From Microbacterium proteolyticum (GTDB taxonomy: Bacteria > Actinomycetota > Actinomycetes > Actinomycetales > Microbacteriaceae): a stretch of DNA of 64,000 nt. Both the position numbers and the translations under genes were made by a program. Below, in pieces: positions 1 to 8,976 of the stretch; position 1 is the first letter of the stretch, and each line of letters begins with the position of its first letter. The notes under the pieces are model-generated. The model had not been told where the DNA came from, made no database searches, and was given only the letters and a program-made list of their open reading frames with translations. Location: positions 1,550,001 through 1,614,000 of the forward strand of contig NZ_JAUSZZ010000001.1 of NCBI RefSeq assembly GCF_030818075.1, in the 5' to 3' direction.

Positions 1-665
1 ACGTCGATCGTGCGCTCACCCGGTGCGTCGTCGTCGGTGGAGCCCTCCCACAGGGATGCCACCAGCTCGGTCCGTTCGATGGTGCGGCCTTCGCGCAGCA
101 CGAGGTACTGCAGCAGCTCGAACTCCTTGAAGGTGAAGGCCGCGGACTCGCCGTCGATGAGCACGCGCTTGCGCGAGATGTCGACGACGACACCGCCCGC
201 CGCGCGGTCCTCCTCGGCCGGCTCCTCCTTCGTGCGGGCGACCGCGGAGGGCTCGTGCAGAGCGAGGCGGACCACGTCGACGTCGCGACCGCCCGCGCCG
301 GCCGGGGCCAGGGCGACGGTGGCGTAGGTCTCGGCGGCCGGGGCCAGTTCGCCGAGCGTGCGTCGGAGAGCCTCGACCAGGGTGCCCAGGCTGACTCCGG
401 CGGCGGCGGCCTTGGCCTCGTCGATTCCGACGTACAGAGCGAACCCGCGCGGGGCCGTCGAGGCGGCAGGACGCGCAGCCGCTGCCGCTCCGGATGGGGC
501 GGGGGTGGCCGGGGAGGGGGACGGTGCCGCAGCGGGCGTGGGGCGAGCGGCGGAGGCGGCCGGTGCCGGGGCGACCGACGAGCGAGCGGCGGGGGAAGCC
601 GTGGTCGTGACGGTACGAGGGGCGGAAGCGGTCACGGGACGATCGAGAACGACGGAAAGCGACAT
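1..665 (-). CDS. Winged-helix DNA-binding protein, 3' end off the left edge
   Basis: The reading frame runs from ATG at 665 to base 1 without a stop (about 221 codons seen). The first ~65 residues are rich in Ala, Pro, Ser and Thr and look unstructured. A short alpha/beta stretch follows. The last ~70 visible residues match the C-terminal winged-helix domain of OmpR/PhoB regulators (FKEFELLQYL, then REGRTIERTELVASLW, then GERTIDV at the edge). No receiver domain with a phospho-acceptor Asp is visible, so this is a winged-helix protein rather than a classic response regulator. An AAGGA element lies about 10 bases before the start. A leader ORF and promoter lie upstream on the same strand. The function of the regulon is not known from sequence. 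Confidence 0.85.
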   Translation of the reverse strand, partial: MSLSVVLDRPVTASAPRTVTTTASPAARSSVAPAPAASAARPTPAAAPSPSPATPAPSGAAAAARPAASTAPRGFALYVGIDEAKAAAAGVSLGTLVEALRRTLGELAPAAETYATVALAPAGAGGRDVDVVRLALHEPSAVARTKEEPAEEDRAAGGVVVDISRKRVLIDGESAAFTFKEFELLQYLVLREGRTIERTELVASLWEGSTDDDAPGERTID

Positions 666-843
666 GAGGAGAAATCCTTGGGTGTGTGAACCCGGGCGTC
701 ATCATGAGCGGGGTTCGACGGGAGGTGAGGGGCCGAAGGGCCGGAGTGCGGAGCCGGAGAACGCGTGATCGACGCGGGTGCCGGGCAGCCGGGGGACGTC
801 TCGGCATACAGAAGCACGAGGATCGTCCGAACGAGGGTCGCGG

Positions 844-945
844 TTAGCGGCACATTCGACAACACATGACGGCGCGGCCGGGCATCATCATGCCGGCAGT
901 CCTGTTCGCCTCCCGGGCGGACAGAGAACGCGCGAAGTCAGTCAT
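844..945 (-). CDS. Short leader ORF ending in a Cys/Arg/Met-rich tail
   Basis: This ORF encodes 33 residues, with an N-terminal half MTDFARSLSAREANRTAG and a tail MMMPGRAVMCCRMCR. The promoter at 952-981 places its predicted transcription start on the A of this ATG, so it would be translated from a leaderless RNA. It lies about 180 bases upstream of, and in the same direction as, the winged-helix gene, which makes a translated leader peptide or uORF plausible. Cysteine-rich leader ORFs that attenuate downstream genes are known in mycobacteria, but I cannot tie this peptide to a described family. The coding call rests on position and promoter geometry rather than homology. Confidence 0.45.
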   Translation of the reverse strand: MTDFARSLSAREANRTAGMMMPGRAVMCCRMCR

Positions 946-951
946 GGCGGC

Positions 952-981
952 ATTATTACCCACGGAGTCCGTTGAGGTCAA
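952..981 (-). promoter_or_regulatory. Sigma70-type promoter for the leader ORF and winged-helix gene
   Basis: Read on the minus strand, TTGACC (981-976) is followed by an 18-base spacer and AATAAT (957-952, inside TAATAAT). The predicted start, six bases further on, coincides with the ATG of the leader ORF at 945. The AT-rich -10 stands out in this very GC-rich sequence. Confidence 0.65.
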
Positions 982-1101
982 ATCATGACGAGCGGTCCGT
1001 CGCGATGCAGTCTGCGCGGCGGGCGAGGGTGAAGCTGCGGGGCGACCGTGCATTCTGCGTCATCCAGCCGTCGATCACGGTGAGCGGCGTAGCCTCTCGG
1101 C

Positions 1102-1401
1102 ATGTCCGATCTGCTCTTCGCCGACGACAAGTCGGCATCCCGATTCACCCTCCACCGCGGTGACGACCTCGTCTCCGTCCTCGACTACCGCGATGACGGG
1201 CGCACCATCGCCCTGACCCGGGCGTTCACCATCCCCACGTACCGCGGACACGGGTATGCCGCGGTCATCACCGAGCGCGCCGTCGACGCGATCGAGGCGG
1301 CGGGCGATCGCGAGATCCTCCCCGTCTGCTGGTACGTGGGGGAGTGGTTCGACGCCCGCCCCGAGCGCGCGGGTCTGCTCCACCGCCGCCCCGCGTCCTG
1401 A
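1102..1401 (+). CDS. Small GNAT-family N-acetyltransferase (YjdJ type)
   Basis: This 99-residue protein has the compact YjdJ-like GNAT layout. A beta-sheet region (FTLHRGDDLVSVLDYR) is followed by the acetyl-CoA loop (TIPTYRGHGYAAVI, about residues 48-61) and a helix ending near VCWYVGEWFDARPE. The R-G-H-G-Y-A segment is the family's QxxGxG/A-type cofactor loop. Members acetylate small molecules or proteins, and the substrate here is unknown. TAGCCT sits six bases before the ATG, suggesting a leaderless transcript. Length matches the family. Confidence 0.8.
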   Translation: MSDLLFADDKSASRFTLHRGDDLVSVLDYRDDGRTIALTRAFTIPTYRGHGYAAVITERAVDAIEAAGDREILPVCWYVGEWFDARPERAGLLHRRPAS

Positions 1402-1492
1402 CGGCCGGGTGGGGCAGTCCCCCGGGCGGTCGTCAACCCCTGCTCGCGGCCCAGGCCGACGCGCCAGGCTGGACATCTCGAAAGGGGGAGTC

Positions 1493-1702
1493 ATGAACGA
1501 CGACCGCGACCTGCCCGAAGGCGTCATCGACGCCGATCCGCCCGGCAGCTGGGAGAGCGGTGCCGTCTCCGACGGCGAGACCGCCGAGCAGAACGAGCAC
1601 GCCAAGGGCTCGCCACGTCTGAACGACGCCGAGCCCTCGGATCCCATCGAAGGCGATGCCGCAAGCCAGGGCATCGACCCCGACCTGAGCACGGAGGACT
1701 GA
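1493..1702 (+). CDS. Acidic hypothetical protein, 69 aa
   Basis: No family is recognised. The start is chosen at an ATG with a strong ribosome binding site (AAAGGGGGA) just upstream. The protein is highly acidic and rich in Asp, Glu, Pro and Ser, with no membrane segment or cysteine, so it is probably disordered and cytoplasmic. It is followed after one base by the next hypothetical gene, so the two are very likely co-transcribed and perhaps translationally coupled. Confidence 0.65.
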   Translation: MNDDRDLPEGVIDADPPGSWESGAVSDGETAEQNEHAKGSPRLNDAEPSDPIEGDAASQGIDPDLSTED

Positions 1703-1703
1703 C

Positions 1704-2021
1704 ATGTCGGATGCAACCCGGGCCCCCGAGCCCAGCACCGGTCCCGACGGGGGCGCCGGCGCGGCCGATTCGGTCGGCGGCGCGGTGCACCGTGACGGCA
1801 AGCCGTCGCAGCCGGGCGAGCAGTCGGCCCCCGCGATGGACACCCACCCCACCGACGACGAGGCCCGCATCCAGGGTGTCGTCGTCCAGACGCGCGCCGA
1901 CGTGGGCGACAAGAGCGAGGAACGCATCGCGGACGTCCTCCGTCAGCGGTTCGACGACATCGGGCTCGACCTCGGTGACGACCGTATACGCGCGCTCGCG
2001 GCCGAGGTCGCGGCCGGCTGA
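1704..2021 (+). CDS. Hypothetical protein with acidic C-terminal helical segment, 105 aa
   Basis: No confident family. The first ~45 residues are low-complexity (Pro, Gly, Ala, Ser). The remainder (TDDEARIQGVVVQTRADVG, then RIADVLRQRFDDIGLDLGDDRI) looks helical and is the likely conserved part. The ATG lies one base after the stop of the preceding gene, and a hairpin follows at 2036-2065. The pair forms a small two-gene unit of unknown role. Confidence 0.65.
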   Translation: MSDATRAPEPSTGPDGGAGAADSVGGAVHRDGKPSQPGEQSAPAMDTHPTDDEARIQGVVVQTRADVGDKSEERIADVLRQRFDDIGLDLGDDRIRALAAEVAAG

Positions 2022-2035
2022 GAACGACCACCGAG

Positions 2036-2065
2036 TGCCCCGCCCGCCCCGTGCGGAGCGGGGCA
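2036..2065 (+). terminator. Hairpin terminator after the two hypotheticals
   Basis: TGCCCCGC (2036-2043) pairs with GCGGGGCA (2058-2065) around a 14-base loop and is followed by only two Ts. It lies 14 bases after the stop codon and before sbcD. Confidence 0.5.
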
Positions 2066-2146
2066 TTCCGCCGTCCGCCGCCGTGCGACGGATCATCCGT
2101 GCGTTTGCTGCGGGCCGATGTCGGAGGTGCGACGTACCGTAACTGC

Positions 2147-3301
2147 ATGCGCATCCTGCACACCTCCGACTGGCACATCGGGCGCTCGTTCCACGGGCAT
2201 TCCACTCTCGACGCCCTCTCCGGCGTGCTCGGCGCCCTCGTCGCCCAGGTGCGCGACAACGGGGTCGATCTGGTCGTCGTCGCGGGTGACGTCTTCGACT
2301 CCGCTGCACCGTCGGCGGCGTGCTATCCCGTGCTGTCCCGCACTCTCGCCGACCTCGCCGACGCCGGTGCCCGGGTGGTCGTCACCAGCGGCAACCACGA
2401 CTCCGCGGCCCGCCTCGGCTTCCAGTCGGCCCTGCTCCGCGACGACATCACGGTTCTGACCGACCCCGCGGGGGTGGGCACTCCGGTCACCGTCGACGAC
2501 GAACACGGGCCCGTGCATGTCTACGGCATCCCGTACCTGGAGCCGGCCATCGTGCGGCACCAGTGGCCGGGCGTCGAACTGCGCAGTCAGGCGCAGACGA
2601 TGGCCCATGCGCTCGATCTCGTGCGTGATGACCTCGCGGAGCGGGGAGGACGCTCCCTCGTGGTCGCGCACTGCTTCGCCGCCGGCGTCGAGTCGACTCC
2701 GGGCGTCGAGCGCGAGATCCGGCAAGGGGGTCTCGACGTGGTGCCGCTGTCGGCCTTCGACGGTCCCGATTACGTGGCGCTCGGGCACATCCACGGTCGC
2801 CAGCAGCTCTCGGAGCGCGTGCGGTACGCGGGGGCCCCCGTGCATTACAGCTTCGGCGAGGCGGGCAAGCCGCGCGGCTCCTGGCTCGTCGACCTCGACG
2901 CCGAGGGGCTGTCGTCGGTGACGTGGCTCGACCTGCCCGTGCCGCGTCCTCTGGCGACGCTGCGAGGCCGTCTCGACGAACTGCTCACCGATGAACGCTT
3001 CGACGGGCACCGACAGCATTGGGTTCGCGCGGAGTACACCGATCCGACACCGCAGCCCGACCCGATGCGGCGGCTCCAGGAGCGCTTCCCCTGGTGCGCG
3101 ACGGTCGCGCACCAGCCCGCCGGCGCGCGGCTCGACGACGGCGAGGGCTACGCACGGCGCGTGCGCGCGGCGCGCGACGACGCGGAGATCATCGACGCGT
3201 TCCTCACCCACGTGCGCGAGGGCGAGGGCGCCTCCCCGGCGGAGCGCGATCTCATTCGCGAGATCCTCGACGAGCGCACCGTCGCAGAGGCCCGCGCATG
3301 A
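2147..3301 (+). CDS. sbcD: Exonuclease SbcD, Mre11-like nuclease subunit
   Basis: SbcD is the metal-dependent phosphoesterase of the SbcCD (Mre11-Rad50) complex, which opens hairpins and trims blocked double-strand ends. The 384-residue protein shows the calcineurin-like motifs in order: TSDWHIG near the N terminus, VVVAGDVFD, TSGNHDS, VAHCF and ALGHIHGRQ. The start is the ATG giving MRILHTSDWHIG, the family's usual N terminus, with TACCGT six bases upstream. Its stop overlaps the sbcC start by four bases (ATGA), so the two subunits are translationally coupled. Length is normal. Confidence 0.95.
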   Translation: MRILHTSDWHIGRSFHGHSTLDALSGVLGALVAQVRDNGVDLVVVAGDVFDSAAPSAACYPVLSRTLADLADAGARVVVTSGNHDSAARLGFQSALLRDDITVLTDPAGVGTPVTVDDEHGPVHVYGIPYLEPAIVRHQWPGVELRSQAQTMAHALDLVRDDLAERGGRSLVVAHCFAAGVESTPGVEREIRQGGLDVVPLSAFDGPDYVALGHIHGRQQLSERVRYAGAPVHYSFGEAGKPRGSWLVDLDAEGLSSVTWLDLPVPRPLATLRGRLDELLTDERFDGHRQHWVRAEYTDPTPQPDPMRRLQERFPWCATVAHQPAGARLDDGEGYARRVRAARDDAEIIDAFLTHVREGEGASPAERDLIREILDERTVAEARA

Positions 3302-6300
3302 AGCTGCACCGTCTCGAACTCGAGGGCTTCGGCCCGTTCCTCGGCACGCAGGAGGTCGACTTCGACGCCTTCGCGGACGACGGTATCTTCCTCATCACCG
3401 GCCGCACCGGGGCGGGCAAGTCCAGCGTGCTCGACGGTGTCTGCTACGCGCTCTTCGGAGGCGTCCCCCGATACGACGGCGCGGAGCGGCGGTTGCGCAG
3501 CGACCACTGCGGCCCCGACGACCCGACGCGCGTGACGCTGGAGTTCAGCGCCGAAGGCGACCGCTGGCGCGTCACCCGGTCGCCGGAGTTCGAGCGCCCC
3601 AAGCGTCGCGGCGGCGGCACGACCAGGGAACCGCATCGCGCGCTCCTCGAGGTCCTCGCCCCGGAGGGATGGACGGGCGTGGCGGCTCGCCCGGTCGATG
3701 TCGCGGCGCGCATCGACGAGATCATCGGTCTCACGCAGCAGCAGTTCCTGCAGGTGATCCTGCTGGCGCAGAACCGCTTCGCACGGTTCCTCCTCGCGAA
3801 GAACGACGAGCGGCTGACCCTGTTGCGCACGCTGTTCGGCACGCGCACCTTCGAGCAGTACGGCGCCGACCTCGACGAACGCCGCAAGCGTGCGCACGAG
3901 CGTCTCGTGGCCGAAGGCGTCGGGATCTCGACCCTGCTCGACGAGGCCGAGCGTCTCGTCGCCGAGGTCGACGAAGAGGGGGGTCGCGACGTCGCCGAGG
4001 CGGCAGACGGGGCCGGAGGTGCGCCGGGCACGACGGAGCGTCTCGCGCGCGTCGTGCGGGCGGTGGAACGCGCCGACTACCGGGTCGACACCCTCGCCCG
4101 CGAGACCGGTGCGGCCGAGGCCCGTCTCGATGCCGCCCTCGCGGCGGAGCGCGACGCACGTGCGCTCGCCGAGCGCCAGCGCGACCGGCTGAGCGAGCGG
4201 GCCACGCTCGCGCGCCTCGAGAACCAGTCCGAGGCCATCGCGTCGATCCGTTGCGAGGCCGCGGCCGCGGCCGAGGCCGAAACGCTCCGCCCGGCGCTCG
4301 AGGCGTGCGACGCAGCTCGTCAGCTCCACGTCACCGCTGATCAGCGGCACGTCGATGCCGAGCGGCGAGTGCGCGACCGCGGCGAGGTCTGGGCCGATGC
4401 CGACCTCGCGTCGCGCGACGACACGCTTACCGCGCTCCTCGCTCGGGGCGAGGCCGCACTGCAGGCCGAGCGCACCCTCGCCGACCAGGTGCGCGACGTG
4501 GAGCGGGCGCGGGCGCGGGGTGAACGACCTCGAACAGGAGCGGCAGACGCTCGCCGACGGCCGAGCCGAGGTGCCGGAGATGTTGCGGGTCCTCGATGAG
4601 CGTCTCGGCGAGCTGTCCGGCGCCGACGCCCGGCGCGAGGCCGCGCTGAGGCTCCGCGAAGAGACCTCCCGTCGACTCGATGCGGCGCGAGAGGCGGCTC
4701 GACTGCTCGACCTGCGCGATCAGGCGGACCTCGCATCGCTGGTCCGCGCAGACGACCTCCAGCGGGCGATCGAGGCCTGGACGACGCTGCTGCGCCGGCG
4801 GCTCTCCGGGGCGGCGGTCGAACTCGCGCACGAGCTCGTGGACGGGGAGCCGTGCGCGGTGTGCGGATCACGCGAGCACCCGCAGCCGGCGCGCGGCGCC
4901 GAGGAACCCGTGAGCGACGCCGATCTCGCCGCGGCGGAGCAGCGCAAGAACGACGCCGTCGAGAGCGATCGCCTCGCCTCCGACGCCGCCCGGGTCGCCC
5001 GCGACGAGCACGCACTGGCCGCGGCCCTCGCGGGCGGTGAGGGAGTCGATCCGCTCGGAGCCCGACTCGCCGCTGCCGAGGAGACCCTCGCCGCCGCCGA
5101 GGCCGATCAGGCCGAGGCGGCGCGGATACGGACCGACCGGGAGCGTGCCGCCGATCTCGAGGCCACCCTCACGCGACGACTCGACGTGATCGCCGATGAC
5201 CTGGCCGTGGAGCGCCAGGAGCTGGCGCTCGCGCACCAGCGAGCGGAGGCGGTCCGTGCGGAGGTCGACGCCGCCCGCGAGGGCTTCGACACGGTCGCGG
5301 CCCGCCAGGATGATCTGCGGGCTCGGCGTGACGCGGTGCGCGGTCTCATCGCCGCGCGAGCGGCTCTGACGAACGCTGCCGATGCGAGACGGAAGGCTGA
5401 GGCCGTCGTCGCCTCGCTCGTCGCCGAGAGCGGGTTCGACGACGTCACCGCCGTCACCGGTGCCCTGCGCACCGCCGCGGAACGCCGCCGGTTCGACACC
5501 ACGGTGGCCGAGTACGACGCCGCGCTCGCCGCGACGCGTCAGCGTCTGCTGGAGCTCGAACTCGCCCTCGTCGACGCGGGGGACGACCTGATCGACCTCA
5601 CCCCGTTCGCGGCGGAGGTGACGGCGGCCCGCGAGGCGGTGCAATCGAGCGCCGCCGCCCACGCCGCGGCGCGGTCGCTGGCCGACCGCCTGCGCTCGCT
5701 CGCCCAGCGAGCCGACGCCGGGCATGCCGCGATCGCGACGCTGGCCGATGAGCACGCGGTCGTGGCCCGGCTCGCCGACACGGTCGCCGGTCGCGCGCCG
5801 AACACGCGCCGGATGACGCTGGAGACCTTCGTGCTGGCAGCCGAGCTCGAAGAGATCGTGGCCCGGGCGAACCTGCGGCTGGAGCAGATGTCCGCTGGGC
5901 GCTACCGCCTGCAGCACACCGACGCGCTCGCGGCCCGCGGCGCCGCGAGCGGCCTGGGCCTCGAGATCATGGACGCCTTCACGGGCCAGTGCCGTCCGCC
6001 GCAGTCGTTGTCGGGCGGCGAGACCTTCCTCACGTCGCTGGCACTCGCCCTGGGGCTCGCCGAGGTCGTCACCGCCCGTGCCGGCGGGCTCCGACTCGAC
6101 ACCCTGTTCATCGACGAGGGATTCGGTTCCCTCGACGACGACACCCTCGACCTCGCCATGCGCACGCTCGATGAACTGCGCCAGGGGGGTCGAACGGTCG
6201 GCGTCATCAGCCACGTGGCGTCGATGCGGGACCAGCTCCCGGCGCAACTGCACGTCAGTGCCACTGCGCGCGGGCCGAGCGTCATCCGTCAAGACATCGC

Positions 6301-6316
6301 GTCCGCCGTCGCCTGA
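3298..6316 (+). pseudogene. sbcC: Exonuclease SbcC (Rad50-like ATPase), interrupted by a +1 frameshift
   Basis: SbcC is the SMC-like ATPase partner of SbcD. The N-terminal half reads from ATG at 3298 (MKLHRLELEGFGPF) with Walker A GRTGAGKSS at residues 35-43. It runs out of frame at about codon 407 and would stop at 4599. The other half continues one base out of phase to 6316 and holds the zinc hook CAVCG, the signature LSGGE and the Walker B/D-loop LFIDEGFGSLDDD. Removing one G from the GGGG run at 4517-4520 restores a 1005-residue SbcC of normal size (ERARARVNDLEQERQ across the join). As written only a 433-residue fragment lacking hook and C-terminal lobe is made. All motifs are otherwise intact, so this is a recent lesion or a sequencing error. 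Confidence 0.93.
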
Positions 6317-6349
6317 CGGGTGGGGAGGAGCCGCGTCTAGGCTGGTCGC

Positions 6350-6532
6350 ATGCGCAAGAGCACCCTGTGGACCATCGTCGGCGTCGTCGTGGCCGTCATC
6401 ATCGCCTGGGTGCTGGTCAACCTGTTGTTCTCGCTCATCGCCTTCGCATTCCGCCTCGTCGCGGTGGCGGTCGTCGCGCTGATCGTGTTCGCCATCCTTC
6501 GAGCCGTCTTCGCGCGCCGCGAGCTCGACTGA
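6350..6532 (+). CDS. Small two-helix membrane protein, 60 aa
   Basis: A basic MRKSTLW start is followed by two hydrophobic segments (about residues 7-27 and 29-51) and a charged FARRELD tail. No enzymatic motif is visible. The ATG is preceded at six bases by TAGGCT, suggesting a leaderless transcript of its own. The role is unknown. Confidence 0.7.
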   Translation: MRKSTLWTIVGVVVAVIIAWVLVNLLFSLIAFAFRLVAVAVVALIVFAILRAVFARRELD

Positions 6533-6718
6533 CCGGGTTTCGCATCCGGCGCGGGTGTCCTCCCGCGGAGCGCGTCCGTGCGGAGCCGGGCGTGTGGTCG
6601 CGGCCACCCGCGACCGTCGCGCGTGATCGGAGACCCCGAAGACGGCGCGCGTAACCGCGCACCCGCGCGGCGCAAGCCCGTGAGGTCATGTCGCCCGCCC
6701 GGAGTAGCGTCCAAGGCG

Positions 6719-8221
6719 ATGCCTGATCAGCCCCCCACCGCGTCCGAGCCCGTTCCTCCCGTCACCCGCGACATCGCCCTGTCGCCGCGGCACCGCTGGA
6801 GGGCGTACTGGGTGGCGGTCGCGGTGGCGGCCTTGACCATCCTCGATCTGACGAAGGTGAACGTCGCGCTGCCGTCCATCGAGGCGGCGTTAAACGCGGG
6901 GCCGACGGAACTGCAGCTGGTGGTGTCCGGGTACATCCTCACGTTCGGCCTGGTCCTCGTCCCGGCCGGTCGCCTGGGTGATCTCCGTTCGCGCCGCGTG
7001 CTGTTCCTCGTGGGGCTGTCGCTGTTCCTCGTGACGAGCCTGGCCTGCGCTCTCGCCCCCGACACCACCGTGCTGCTGGTGGCCCGCCTCCTCCAGGGCG
7101 TCGCCGCCGGCATCCAGATGCCGCAGGTGCTGGGCCTCGTGCAGCAGCTGTTCCAAGGCAAGGAGCGCGGACGCGCGTTCGGCCTGTTCGGTGCGACCAT
7201 CGGCATCGCGACCGCGTTCGGCCCGACCCTGGGCGGGCTGCTCATCGCGCTCGGCGGGTCGAGCGACGGGTGGCGCCTCATCTTCTGGATCAACATCCCG
7301 CTCGTCGCCGTCGTGATCGTGCTGGCCGCCTGGCTGCTGCCCGACACCCGCACACGGTCGCAGCGCCGTCTCGATCTCGACCCGGTGGGAGTCGCGCTCT
7401 TCGCCCTGACGATCCTCGCGCTGATGTGGCCGTTCCTGTTCACCACCGGCAGCCCCGACGACGACCCGAACCGCTGGTGGCTGCTGGTGGCATCCGTGAT
7501 CTTCGCAGCGGCCTTCGTCTTCTGGGAGCGCCGCTACGCCGCTCGGGGACGCATGCCGCTCATGCCGTTCACCATCTTCTCCCTGCCGTCGTATCGCAAC
7601 GGCGTGCTCATCTCCACCGCCTACTTCTCCGCCATTCCGGCGATGTTCCTCTTGGGCACGCTGTTCCTGCAGGGCGGGCTGGGGCTCGAACCGGTCTTCG
7701 CCGGCATGGTGACGATCGGCTTCGCGGTGGCGTCGGCGTGGAGCTCGTGGATCGGCGGCAACCTGGTGATGAAGCTGGGGCGTCCGCTGGTGGTGTGGGG
7801 CATCCTGGGCATGGTCGCCACGGCCGGGGCGCTCGTGCTCGTGGCGCTGTTCACCGCACCGGAATGGACCCCGTGGATGATGGCCGCCGTCATGGCGTTC
7901 GGAGGTTTCGCGGGCGGATTGGTCATCTCGCCGAACCAGACGCTGACGCTCGCCGACATCCCGGTGCGCAGCGGCGGAGTGGCCGGCTCGGTCGGACAAC
8001 TCGGCCAGCGCATCGGCACCGCCGTCGGCACGGCGGTCGCGCTGGCGCTGTTCTACGCGACCGTCTACCGCGAGCAGGGAACGGTGGACGACACGGTCGT
8101 GCTGTACCACGATGCGTACGCGACGGGCATGATCGCCGTCGGCGTCTTCTTGAGTCTCGCCCTCCTCGCGGGGGTGGCAGACCTGGCGAAACGCGCGAAA
8201 GCCGGGTCGCAGACGCCCTGA
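6719..8221 (+). CDS. MFS multidrug exporter, DHA2 (EmrB/QacA, 14-TM) family
   Basis: This 500-residue protein has a short cytoplasmic N terminus and about 14 hydrophobic segments. It carries the family motifs LDLTKVNVALPSIEAAL in TM1, the loop motif GRLGDLRSRRVL after TM2, and GPTLGGLL late in the N-terminal half (motif C region). DHA2 proteins export drugs or lipophilic compounds in exchange for protons. The ATG at 6719 is chosen because family homology starts there; TAGCGT lies eight bases upstream. The gene stands alone, so the substrate cannot be inferred. Confidence 0.9.
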   Translation: MPDQPPTASEPVPPVTRDIALSPRHRWRAYWVAVAVAALTILDLTKVNVALPSIEAALNAGPTELQLVVSGYILTFGLVLVPAGRLGDLRSRRVLFLVGLSLFLVTSLACALAPDTTVLLVARLLQGVAAGIQMPQVLGLVQQLFQGKERGRAFGLFGATIGIATAFGPTLGGLLIALGGSSDGWRLIFWINIPLVAVVIVLAAWLLPDTRTRSQRRLDLDPVGVALFALTILALMWPFLFTTGSPDDDPNRWWLLVASVIFAAAFVFWERRYAARGRMPLMPFTIFSLPSYRNGVLISTAYFSAIPAMFLLGTLFLQGGLGLEPVFAGMVTIGFAVASAWSSWIGGNLVMKLGRPLVVWGILGMVATAGALVLVALFTAPEWTPWMMAAVMAFGGFAGGLVISPNQTLTLADIPVRSGGVAGSVGQLGQRIGTAVGTAVALALFYATVYREQGTVDDTVVLYHDAYATGMIAVGVFLSLALLAGVADLAKRAKAGSQTP

Positions 8222-8329
8222 CCGGGAGACGGTTCGGGACTCCCTGGGAGCCCGACACGGGCACGGAGCGCCCATGGCGCACCGCTACCAAGGTGCCATC
8301 CCGGGTCGAGGTCGACCGGGGCCGCGGCG

Positions 8330-8887
8330 TCAGACCCCGTAACGGTTGCGGAACTCCGCGCGCAGCTGATGACTGCACCGTTCGACCACGACGTCCCAGA
8401 GCTCGGTGGCGCCGTCTTGAGCGCGGTCCGAGACGGCGCGGAGGATGCGGACCGGCACGCCGAACTGCTGCGCGACCCAGATGAGGGCGTACGACTCCAT
8501 GTCGACCAGGCGCGCGCCGAGCCCGCGGATGAGGGCGACGGTGTCGGCATCGTCGACGAAGTGGTCGCCGGTGGCGATGATCAGGCCCTCGTGTCCGGTG
8601 TCCACGCGCGCCGGCAGGGAGACGTGCTCCCCGAACGTCCCGTCGAGCCCCTTCACGTCGTGCTGGATGGCGCCGGCGATGTCGTAGATCCCGCCCTCGA
8701 CGGCGTCATCGATCGCCCCGGCGGTGCCCACGACGACGATCTCCTCGTACTCGCCGGCGCAGAGCGCGCGCGTCAGCGCGAAGGCGGCGGGGATCTTCCC
8801 GACCCCGGTGAGCACGCGCTCGAAACCGGGGATGTCTGCTTCGAAGGCGACGAGTTCGGACGCGTGGGCGGCGACGAGGAGCTTCAC
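8330..8887 (-). CDS. 5'-methylthioadenosine/S-adenosylhomocysteine nucleosidase-like protein
   Basis: This is a PNP/MTAN superfamily protein of 185 residues, shorter than the ~230 of typical MTA/SAH nucleosidases. It begins VKLLVAAHASELVAF from a GTG with GGAGGA directly before it. The nucleoside phosphorylase core shows GTAGAID and the active-site segment ARLVDMESYALIW, where the Glu of MES is the ribose-contacting residue. The family cleaves adenine from MTA or SAH, recycling polyamine and methylation by-products. The exact substrate is inferred. The aldo/keto reductase gene lies 89 bases upstream on the same strand. Confidence 0.8.
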   Translation of the reverse strand: MKLLVAAHASELVAFEADIPGFERVLTGVGKIPAAFALTRALCAGEYEEIVVVGTAGAIDDAVEGGIYDIAGAIQHDVKGLDGTFGEHVSLPARVDTGHEGLIIATGDHFVDDADTVALIRGLGARLVDMESYALIWVAQQFGVPVRILRAVSDRAQDGATELWDVVVERCSHQLRAEFRNRYGV

Positions 8888-8976
8888 TCCTCCATTCTGG
8901 CCTGCCCGGCGCCCCGCCCCCTTCCTTCCGTACGGCGGCGGGGCCGCTCGAGCCCTCGAGCGGGGCTCGAGCCGGA

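Noticed and set aside
778..975. Small plus-strand ORF between the left-edge gene and GNAT
   Set aside because: No ribosome binding site or recognisable sequence, and it is antisense to the better supported leader ORF and promoter.
3298..4599. Programmed frameshift making two SbcC products
   Set aside because: There is no slippery heptamer or following pseudoknot visible, and a one-base insertion in a G run explains the shift more simply.
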